From: DATFYM01 sp035315065
Lineage (GTDB): Bacteria; Acidobacteriota; Terriglobia; UBA7540
Reading direction: 5' to 3'
DNA length: 64,000 nucleotides
Assembly: GCA_035315065.1 (NCBI GenBank)
Contig: DATFYM010000140.1
Span: forward strand, 10,237 to 74,236
Shown here piece after piece: positions 1 through 10,700 of the stretch. The notes under the pieces were generated by a model. It did not search any database. It was not told the DNA's origin and was given only the letters and a program-made list of their open reading frames with translations. Made by a program: the position numbers and the translations under genes. The stretch's first letter is position 1; every line of letters begins with the position of its first letter.

Positions 1-2
1 CG

Positions 3-1520
3 CCGTTTCCGAACTTGGTCACCGCCGGCCAAGCGCGGATGAGCGCAGTTGTAAGCGGTGATCCATCGAATGCGGGCGTCGACTGGACGGTAACTTGCAC
101 CAGTTCTGACTGCGGGTCGTTCAACCCCGCTCATACGCAGAGTGGGGATATGACCATCAGCGGTGCCACGACCACTTACATGGCCCCTGCCACGGTCCCC
201 ACCAGCGGAACCATAACGATCACTGCCACCGCCACCGCTGATCCCAGTCAATTGGTAACGGCTACCGTGCAGATTGCTCTTCCAGTTACCAACTGCGGGT
301 CGTTTGATCCCCCCCACACCGCCAGCAGCGGTACCACCAGCTACACCGCTCCGGCGGTGGTTCCCGGCGGCGGAACCGTTACCATCATCGCCACTGCTAG
401 CGCCGACTTGACCAAGACCGCCGCTGCGACGGTCACGGTTGGCACTGGCCCTTCCGGCCCAGCTCCAGCTCCGGCTCCGGTTCCCTCCTTCGGGACAGTG
501 GGAGGAACTGACAACCTGGGGCGGGGCGCGGCCACCCTGGGGTCACGGTCTTTCATTTATTATCTCGTGAGTTCGCGGATCCTTCGGCTTATCGAGAAAG
601 ACAGCAAGGGGATCACCGCGGGTTCGGCCTTCGCCACGAGCAGCAGCAACAGCCTTTCGAAGGCGTCTCTTTCCGGCAACTACGCCTTTACGATCGCTGG
701 AAGCAGCACCTCACCTAGCCAGCAACTCACTACCGGGGCGCTGGGAGCGGGCGGCCTCTTCAGTGCCGACGGAAATGGCAACATCTCCGCGGCGACGGTG
801 GATGTTAATGAAGCCGGGGTGTTGACGAACTACAGTCCCACCAAGACCGTGAACGCCGGCGGTCAGGCCGTACCTCCTGGCACCTATACCATGAGTCTCC
901 AGGGTCGTGGCTCGCTCGTGTTCAATGGTCCCAACGGCCAGATTCCGGGGCCGCTGTCCCAGTTTGCGCTGTATCTGACGGCTGACCAGGGCGTGTTGGT
1001 GGTGGACCTGGATTTTGGCTTGCTAGGCGGCGGCCAAGCCTTGGCTCAGCAGGGCAATCCGATTTCCGCCGCGACCTTCCAGGGCGCCTACGCTGCCGGC
1101 CTCCAGGGTGCGAATGGCAGCGCGACGGCGGCAAATGAGACCTTGGTAGGAAGGTTGGTCTCAGACGGCACGTCCAAGTTCACCGGGACTGCTGACGTGA
1201 GCGTGCTGGGAAGCGACGGAACGATCACTCTAACGCCAGGCGGTAGCCTCACCGGCACCTTTACGGGGGCCTCAAACGGGCGCTTCGCGGGAAGCCTGAA
1301 TACCAGCGCCACTGGCACACAGCAAGAGATCTTCTACGACGTCGACAATACTACCGTCCTGTCGATGGAGGCGGATAGCAGCGGTACGGCGACCGGCATC
1401 CTTCAGCTCCAGCAGCTCCCAGCCTCGCCGGCCGCCTCGTCAGGGCTACCTGCCGCTTCAGAGCGCTCAAGGGTTTCGGCAGGTCGTGCGGGCGACGTCG
1501 CCGGTGACATCAGGCGGTAG
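3..1520 (+). CDS. Ig-repeat surface protein, 3' end (5' end outside window)
   Basis: The reading frame is open from the first bases, so this is the C-terminal part of a longer protein; the TTG at 15 is not a convincing start. It has one full Ig-like repeat (GVDWTVTC, then DCGSFNPAHT, then TYMAPATVP), then a second repeat that lacks its first half and enters directly at NCGSFDPPHT. A proline/alanine linker and the last part of the beta-rich module seen twice in the downstream paralogue follow (LSGNYAFTIAG, FQGAYAAGLQG). About 30 residues of unrelated tail end at the TAG. It is a shortened paralogue of the 1701-13616 gene. The role is inferred to be extracellular or cell-surface; no enzyme motif is seen. 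Confidence 0.8.
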   Translation, partial: PFPNLVTAGQARMSAVVSGDPSNAGVDWTVTCTSSDCGSFNPAHTQSGDMTISGATTTYMAPATVPTSGTITITATATADPSQLVTATVQIALPVTNCGSFDPPHTASSGTTSYTAPAVVPGGGTVTIIATASADLTKTAAATVTVGTGPSGPAPAPAPVPSFGTVGGTDNLGRGAATLGSRSFIYYLVSSRILRLIEKDSKGITAGSAFATSSSNSLSKASLSGNYAFTIAGSSTSPSQQLTTGALGAGGLFSADGNGNISAATVDVNEAGVLTNYSPTKTVNAGGQAVPPGTYTMSLQGRGSLVFNGPNGQIPGPLSQFALYLTADQGVLVVDLDFGLLGGGQALAQQGNPISAATFQGAYAAGLQGANGSATAANETLVGRLVSDGTSKFTGTADVSVLGSDGTITLTPGGSLTGTFTGASNGRFAGSLNTSATGTQQEIFYDVDNTTVLSMEADSSGTATGILQLQQLPASPAASSGLPAASERSRVSAGRAGDVAGDIRR

Positions 1521-1557
1521 CAGCACGAAGCTATACATGACGACAAAAGTCAGTTCG

Positions 1558-1642
1558 CATGTAGGGGTACGGCTTGCCGTACCCTTTTCTAACGTCGTGC
1601 GCGATCGAACCAAGAGGGTACGGCAAGCCGTACCCCTACATG
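1558..1642. repeat. REP-like inverted pair
   Basis: Two 28-bp arms (1558-1585 and 1615-1642) are exact reverse complements separated by 29 bp. Each arm is itself nearly palindromic around GGGTACGGC-TT-GCCGTACCC. This is the architecture of paired REP sequences (BIMEs). It lies between two giant surface-protein genes and could also act as a transcription barrier between them. No RAYT transposase is in the window. Confidence 0.8.
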
Positions 1643-1700
1643 CGTACCGATTTATGTCGCTCGGCATAAGTAGGTGCCCTGAAATGAGCGTGGGTTACGT

Positions 1701-4700
1701 ATGAACAAAGTTGGGGAGGCGCAATTGGTGAGCAATCGCCGCAGGCGCGAAGTCGCGGAGGCCGGAAACAGAACAAAGCGGTCCCTTATGGCGAATGTCT
1801 GCGCCTCGGCGTCTCGGCGCGAATTTGTTCGTTTTTTCCCATCTTCTCGCGGCCTAGGGAGGAGTAAGGCCGTACGCACCTCCTTGCTGTTGTTCTTGAC
1901 AGCCTTAACGTCGCCGCTCTACTGGGGCTGCGGTGGAGGTGGAGGGTCTCCCGCCTATGCCCCACCGAGCACGGTCTCCATATCTCTCAACGCGGTACCT
2001 GCTTCGCCCTTTTTGATAGGCACCAGCACTGCAGTAAGCGCTACCGTCGCCAACGACTCCCAGAATATGGGCGTGGATTGGTACGCGGGCTGCATCAGCA
2101 GCAAGTGCGGCACTTTCTCCCCCACCCACACGGCTAGTGGAGCTTCTACGACCTACACCGCACCGGCTTCGCTTCCGGGCGGCAGTACAGGGAACAGTGT
2201 CAACATCACGGCGCGATCAACTCAGGATCCAAACCAGAAGGCCACGGTGGCGATCGTGCTTACGGATGGTATTTCCGTGGCGTTTACCCAGCCCCCACCA
2301 GCTTCCTCGCTGGCGGGCGTTCCGGTCACCATCGCCGCCTATGTAGCCCACGACGTCGTGAACCCCCTTAATCAGGGGAACGGCGTGGACTGGATCGCAA
2401 CCTGTGGCACTGCCCCCGGTTGTGGCTCCTTCAATCCGGTGCACACGCTGAATGGGGCCCCTACCATCTTCACTTCCGCCGCTTCTCTGGCCCCTGGCAC
2501 CACCGTAACGATTTCTGCCTACTCCACCGCCGACTCCGTTGCTTTTGCTAACGCAAACCTGGTTATTACGGCCCCTCCCATTTCCATCAGCATGACCAAG
2601 AGTCCGCCACCTTCTTTGCGAGCGGGCGCCACTGCGATGTTGGCGGCAACGGTCGCCCATGATTCGTCGGGAGCGGGCGTGGACTGGACCGTAACCTGCG
2701 CCAGCTCCAACTGTGGTTCTTTCAATCCCGCCCACACGGCCAGCGGTGCCGCCACCACTTTCACGGCCCCCGCTACGGTGCCCACCGGTGGGATTGTGAC
2801 CCTCACTGCCGCCGCGACCGCCGACCATACTAAGAGCGTCCAGGCGACCGTTATTATTACGCTCGCCTTCGCCCAGGCTCCGCCTCCTTCCTTGGTAACG
2901 GGCGGCACAGCGATCTTGGCCGTAACGGTCAATGATCCGTCGGGAGCAGGCGTGGACTGGACCGTAACCTGCGGCAGCTCCAACTGTGGTTCTTTCAATC
3001 CCGCCCACACGGCCAGCGGTGCCGCCACCACCTTCACGGCCCCCGCTAGCGCGCCCTTTGGAGAGACCGTAACCCTCACTGCCACCGCCACCGGCGACCA
3101 TAGTCAGACCGTGCAGGCCATCGTCACCATTGCCCCGTCCCCAATCACCATCGCCTTTACCCAGGCACCGCCTGCTTCTTTGCAAGCGGGCGCCACAGCG
3201 ATGTTGACCGCCACCGTCACCAATGATCCGTCGCTAGCGGGCGTGGACTGGACCGTAGCCTGCGGCAGCTCCAACTGTGGCTCCTTCAATCCTGCCCACA
3301 CGGCCAGCGGTGCCGCGACCACTTTCACGGCCCCCGCTGCGGCCCCCAACGGTGGGATTGTGACCCTCACTGCCACGGCCACGGCCAACCATACTCAAAG
3401 CGTCCAAGCCGTCGTCTCCATTACCACGCCCCCGATCACCATCGCCTTTACCCAAGCCCCGCCTGCTGCCTTGCAAACGGGCACCACTGCGATGTTGGCC
3501 GCAACCGTCACCAATGATTCCTCGGGAGCCGGCGTGGACTGGACCGTGTCCTGCGGCAGCTCCCAATGTGGTTCTTTCAATCCTGCCCACACCGCCAGCG
3601 GTGCCCCGACCACTTTCACGGCCCCCGCTGCGGTGCCCATCGGTGGCATTGTGACCCTCACTGCCACGGCCACGGCCAACCACAGCCAGAACGTCCAAGC
3701 CGTCGTCTCGATTACCACGACTCCCCCCCCGATCACCATCGCCTTTACCCAGGCGCCGCCTGCTTCCTTGCAAACGGGCACCACCGCGATGTTGGCGACC
3801 ACCGTCAGCAATGATCCGTCGGGAGCGGGCGTGGACTGGACTGTAACCTGCAGCAGCTCCAACTGTGGTTCTCTCAATCCCGCCCACACCGCCAGCGGTG
3901 CCTCCACCACTTTCACGGCCCCGGCTGCGGTCCCCACCCCTGGGATTGTGACCCTCACCGCCACCGCCACCGCCGACCATAGTCAGAGCGTCCACGGCAC
4001 CGTCTCCATTACCACGACCCCACCCCCGATCACGATTACCTTTACCCAGGTGCCGCCTGCTTCCTTGCAAACGGGCACCACCGCGATGTTGGCGGCCACC
4101 GTCAGCAACGATTCGTCGGCAGCGGGCGTGGACTGGACCGTAACCTGCGGCAGCTCCAACTGTGGTTCCTTCAACCCTGCCCACACGGCCAGCGGCTCCG
4201 CCACCACTTTCACAGCCCCCGCTGCGGTCCCCAGCGGTGGGATTGTGACCCTCATCGCCACCGCCACGGCCGACCATAGTCAGAGCGTCCACGGCACCGT
4301 CTCCATTACCACGACCCCACCCCAGATCACGATCACCTTTACCCAGGCGCCGCCTGCTTCCTTGCAAACGGGCGCCACCGCGATGCTGGCCGCCACCGTC
4401 AGCAACGATTCGTCGGCAGCGGGCGTGGACTGGACGGTAGCCTGCGGCAGCTCCAACTGTGGTTCGTTCAATCCCGCCCACACGGCCAGCGGCGCCGCGA
4501 CCACGTTCACGGCCCCCGCCGTGGTGCCCGCCGGCGGGATTGTGACCCTCACTGCCACCGCCACGGCCAACCATGGTCAGAGCGCCCAGGCCATCGTCTC
4601 CATTACCCCCCCGATCTCCATTGCCTTTACCCAGCCCCCGCCTGCTTCTTTGCAAACGGGCGCCACCGCGATGCTGTCCGCAGCGGTCACCAATGATTCG

Positions 4701-7700
4701 TCGGGAGCGGGCGTGGACTGGACTTGTGCACCCTTGAGTGCTTGTGGGACGTTTAGCCCCGCCCATACCGCCAGCGGCGCGCCGACCACCTTCACGGCAC
4801 CCGCGACGGTCCCGAGCGGGAGCACGGTGACGATTGTAGCCTCCGCCACCGCCGCTCCCGGCGTCACGGTCAGCGGAACGGTAGCCATTACGCCTCCGAT
4901 CGCCGTCTTGCTGGTCACGCCTCCCGCGTCGCTGGAACAAGGCGCTGCGGCCATGGTCAGCGCCACCGTCAGCAACGATCCTGGCAACCGGGGCGTTGAC
5001 TGGACGGCCACTTGCGGCACTCCGAATTGCGGCACCTTCAGTCCGCCCCACACGGCCAGCGGCGTAACCACAACATTCTCTGACTTAGCAACCTCGGGCG
5101 ACACTGTGACATTGAAGGCAGTCTCCACCGCCGATCCCACCAAGAGCGCGTCGGCGAACGTTGCTGTTACCCCTTATATCACCCTGGCTATCATCTCGGC
5201 GCCGAGTTCACTTCAAACCACCGCCCAGACGATGATGAGCGCCACCGTCAGCAACGACTCGGCTAACCTGGGTGTCGACTGGAGTGCTACCTGCAACACT
5301 CTGCCCTGCGGAACGTTCAGTCCTGCTCACACCGCCAGCGGTGTATCCACAACATTCTCTGACTCAGCGCCCGCGGGCGACACGGTGACTCTGGCTGCAA
5401 CTTCCACAGCCGATCATGCCAAGAGCGCAACGGCGACCGTCCCCATTACGGCTCTGATTGCGGTCAGCATCGTGTCGCGGCCCACGAATCTGGAGACAGG
5501 CGCGCAGGCGATAGCCGTCAGCGCCGTTGTCAGCAACGATCCGGCCAACCGGGGCGTCGACTGGACGGCCACCTGCGGCACTCCGCCATGCGGTTCGTTC
5601 AACCCCGCTCACACCGCGAGTGGCGCGAACACAACCTTTATGGATTCGGCACCCGGGGGCGATACGGTGATCCTGATTGCGACCTCCACTGCCGATCCCA
5701 CCAAGAGCGCGACAGCGAAGGTCCCGATTACGGCGCCGATTGTGGTGAGCATCCTGTCGCCGCCCAGTTCTTTGGAGACCTTCGCGCAAGCGATGGTGAG
5801 TGCCACCGTCAGCAATGATTCTGCACATCGGGGCATCGATTGGACGGCCACGTGCAGTAGTGCATCTTGCGGTTCGTTCAGCCCCGCTCACACCGCGAGT
5901 GGCGTGACCACAACCTTCGTGGATTCGGCGCTCGCCGGCGATACGGTGACCCTGATTGCGACCTCCACGGCCGACCCTACGAAGTTCGCGCAAGCGCCGG
6001 TTTCGATTACGGCCATGATTAGTGTGACCATCCCGTCACCGCCAATGTTCTTGCGGGAAAACGCGCAGGCGGCACTCACGGCCGATGTGGCCAACGACGC
6101 CACTAATGCCGGCGTCGACTGGACGGTGAGTTGCGGGCAGTCGGACTGCGGGTCATTCAATCCAATGCACACGGCCAGCGGCGACTCCACTACGTATTCG
6201 GCTCCCGCATCGGTGCCCCAGGGTGGTATCAAGCTTTTCGTCGCAGCCAACTCTACTGCCGACCCGAAGCAATCAGCTCAGGCCACGATTGATGTTTTCC
6301 CCCCCATTTCCTTGGCGTTCAGCGTCAATCCGCCAGGGACGATGCAAACCGGTACGCAGGCGAATATCGCCGTCACCGTGAACAACGATCCGCAAAACCA
6401 AGGCGTGACGTGGTCCGCAGGCAGTTGCGGGCAGTCGGACTGCGGCTCATTCAATCCTGTGCAGACACTCAGCGGCGTAACTACAACCTATACGGCTCCC
6501 GCCACCGCGCCTCCGGCTGGTACGGTAACGATCACAGCGGCCTCGGTCACTGACCCTACCCAGACGGCAACCGCCATGGTGAACGTGACGGCGGCCGCGG
6601 TGATCTCAGTAACGTTGAGTCAACCTCCGCCTAATTCTCTTACAACGGGAAGTCAGGCGGCATTGACTGCGACGGTGACGAATGACGCCAGCAATATGGG
6701 TGTGGATTGGAGTGTGACCTGCACCAACCCCAACGGTCCGGACTGCGGTTCGTTCAGCCCCACACATACGGCGAGCGGAGTGCAGACCACCTACACTGCG
6801 CCGGCCAATGTGCCTTCCAGTGGTATCACTGTGACCCTCACTGCCGCTTCCACTGCGAATTCGGCACAGACTGCCACAGCGACGGTGACCATCACGCCGC
6901 CGGTGCAGATCGCCCTGACCCAGGGGCCGCCCAACACAATGGAGCAATCAGCAACCGCGTCCATTATCGCCACAGTGGCCAACGATCCGAACTCAAAAGG
7001 CATGAGCTGGACAGTCGCATGCGGCACGCCGCCGTGCGGCACGGTTAATCCGACTTCCACTGCCAGCGGCTTACCGACCACCTACACGGCTCCTGCTTCA
7101 GTGTCGGCGGACCTTGTCGTGACGATCACGGCCGCTGCCAACGCGGATATGACCAAGACGGTCTCGACGATGGTCACTGTTACTCCGCTCATTTCCGTAA
7201 CCATCACGCAGCAGCCGTCTTCCGTGAATGTATCGGCCACGGCTCCCCTCGCGGCCACGGTGGCGAATGATCTAAACAACCTGGGCGTGGATTGGACGGT
7301 GGATTGCGGCAGTCCTGGAAACTGCGGCTCGCTGAGTCCCACTCATACGGCGAGCGGAATGACAACCACTTATACTGCTCCCGCGTCCGAACCGGCGGGC
7401 GATCCAGTGACGATCACGGCCGCGTCCACGGCGGACTCGACAAAAACGACTACGGCATCCGTTTTCATCCTGCCGCCCCTAGCAGTGTTGATCACTCAAC
7501 AGCCTCCATCTTCTCTGAACGCCTCAGCGACGGTTCAAGTCACGGCCACAGTTACGAACGATCCGCAGACCCAGGGGGTGATTTGGACGGTCAGTTGCGG
7601 GAGCCCGGGAGGTTGCGGTTCGTTTAGCCCCATGTCCACAGCGAGCGGTGTGGCCACCACCTACACGGCGCCTGCCTCTGTTCCTACCCCCAACAGCGTC

Positions 7701-10700
7701 ACGATTACGGCAACCTCGGTCACTGATCCGACCAAGATGATGAGCACGACCATGGTGACCATAATCCCGCCCATTTCGGTCGCCATCAGTCAGCAGCCTC
7801 CACCTTCGATGAACGTCTCGAGCACGGCTCAGGTCGCGGCTACGGTTTCGAACGATTTGGGAAACCAGGGCACAGGTTGGACGGCGACTTGCGGAAGCCC
7901 GGGAAGCTGCGGATCGTTCAGTCCCACGAACAGCCCCAACGGCGCAGCCACAACGTATACAGCTCCGGCTTCCGTGCCGAATGGCAACAGCGTGACGATC
8001 ACGGCGACCTCGATCACCGATCCGACCAAAACCGCGACGGCGTCGGCTGTGACCATCCTTCCGCCCATTTCCGTCAGCATCTCTCAGCAGCCTCCGTCTC
8101 AGATGAACGTCTTGACCATGGCTCAGGTAACGGCCACGGTGGCGAACGATCCGAAGAATCAGGGGGTGAATTGGACGATCGCTGGGTGCAGCGGAAGCTG
8201 CGGCACATTCAGTTTCGCATCCACGGCGAGTGGAGCGGCGACCACCTATACGGCTCCTTCCACGGTACCCAATCCGAACACGGTCACGATCACGGCCACT
8301 TCGGTGACCGATCCCACCAAGACGGCCACCGCGGTGGTCACCATTCTCCCGCCCATTTCCATCAGCCTCTCTGCACTTCCTCCTCAGATGAACGTCTCGA
8401 CCACGGCTCAGGTCACGGCCACGGTGGCGAACGATCCGAAGAGTCAGGGGGTGAATTGGACGATCGCTTCGTGCAGCGGAAGCTGCGGTACGTTCAGTCC
8501 CAATCCCACGGCCAGCGGAGCGCCGACCACGTATACCGCTCCGTCCGCGGTGCCTACTCCCAACGCCATTACGATCACGGCCACTTCGGTGACCGATCCA
8601 ACCAAGACGGCCACCGCGGTGGTAAACATTCTCCCGCCCATTTCCGTCAGCCTCTCTGCACTTCCTCCTCAGATGAACGTCTCGACCACGGCTCAGGTCA
8701 CGGCCACGGTGGCGAACGATCCGAAGACTCAGGGGGTGAATTGGACGGCAACCTGCGGAGGCCCGGGAAGCTGCGGATCGTTTAATCCACCTACCACGGC
8801 GAGCGGCGCGGCTACGACGTATACCGCACCAGCCTCCGTTCCTTCCGGCAGCGTGACCATTACGGCGACCTCGATCACTGACCCGACCAAAGCAGCGAGC
8901 TCAACGGCTGTGACCATTCTTCCGCCCATTTCGATCGCGTTCTCGCAATCGCAATCTCCGCCCCTCACCATCCTGACCTCGGCGACGGCTCAAATGGCCG
9001 CAACGGTCACCAATGACCTGTCGGTAGGGGGCGTCGACTGGACCGTAACCTGCGGCGGCTCCAACTGTGGTTCTTTCAATCTGCCGCACACGGCCAGTGG
9101 TGCTACGACCAGCTACACGGCCCCCGCCACCGTACCGAGCGGCGCTAGCGTCACTATTAAGGCGACATCGACCACCGACACCAGCAAGAGCATCACCGCC
9201 AGCGTCACGATCACCGCGCTAGCAATCGCTGTCACCATTAACCTCCAACCACCGGCTTCGATTCAGACCGGTGCCACAGCACAAGTCGCTGCCGCGGTCG
9301 CCAACGATTCTTCTAACGCCGGTGTGGACTGGTCGCTGACTTGTGATGGCGCTGACTGCGGTTCCTTTTCATCTTCAACTTCAACCGGTCCGGCGCCGAC
9401 GATTCACCAGGCGATCGGCAGTCCTGTCACCTACACCGCGCCGGCCACCGTGCCCCCCGGCAACGAGGTGACCCTCACGGCTACTTCCACTGCCGATCCC
9501 ACGAAGTCTGCGACTGCCATCCCCGTGCGGATTACGTCGCTTCTCCAGGGACAGTATGCTTTCTTGATCGCTGGACAAAAGGGCTCGGGTTCATCGAGTG
9601 GGTTTTATGTCGCTATCGGGAGTATTACGGCGGACGGCGCCGGCAGGATCACCGCCGGCAACGAGGACTTCTTTGATCCTTTCAGCAGCAACAACCGCAC
9701 CGGAACCGAGGTGCCACTCATCGGTAACTACTCGATTGGGCCCGATGGGCGCGGCACGATCACCCTTACCGCCGCGGGGGTCGGTGTCAGCGACCTCGGC
9801 AGCGCTGGCACCGAAACCCTGAGCGTTGCGGTGCTTAATCCCAAGCACGCCCTGATAACCGAGTTTGACAGCAGTGCCACGTCGAGCGGAACCCTCGACC
9901 TTCAGGATCCCTCCGCGTTCTCGGCGGCTGCTTTCTCCGGGGCCTATGCGTTTACCCTCTCTGGTATTGATACTTCGGGGTTCCCCAATACACATCCACT
10001 GAGTCTTGGAGGCGTGCTAACCGCGAATGGCAGCGGAGCATTTACCGCGGTCACAGAGGACATCAACGACCTTATCAACGGAGGGACTGTCACTCAGCCT
10101 ACGTTCACAGGGGGGGACTATGAGTTCGACGTCCCTATGCAATTCGGGCGCGGCACGGCCATGTTCACTCCTTCCTCGGGTCCCAACCAGGACTTCTTTT
10201 TCTACGTAGTGGACTCCGGCACCATCCGTTTCATCGAGACGGATCTCAACGGGCTCACGGCTGGCTCCCTGTTTACGCAGGGCTCCGGGCAGCTTTCGAA
10301 TGCCTCGCTTTCTGGCAGTTATGCCTTCACCACTGCGGGCAGTAGTGCGAGCGGCCCACTCGCGGCGGGCGGCCTGTTTACCGCAAACCAAAACGGCAAT
10401 CTCGCTAGCGTCACGATGGACGTCAACAACTTCGGGGCGGTAGCGAGCGCCCAGCCTTCCGGGACGTACAGCATCGCATCGAACGGGCGGGGAACGCTCA
10501 CATTCAACCCCGCCACCGGTAGCGTCTCACAGTATGCCGTGTACCCGACGTTGAACCAGGGTGCGTTGCTGGTCGAGTTGGATAAGGGCTTGACGAGCCG
10601 CGGCACCGCTTTCGCCCAGACTTCGGCCTCAACGCTAAACGGCAATTACGCTGTGAACCTGGACGTGGCCACCCAGATGGAAGAGGATCTGGTCGGACAA

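Noticed and set aside
2217..3185. 322-codon antisense open frame in the giant gene
   Set aside because: Shadow of the same repeats; no independent features.
3234..5051. 605-codon antisense open frame over the Ig repeats
   Set aside because: It follows the repeat period of the sense gene and yields arginine/glycine-rich shadow sequence without a ribosome site.
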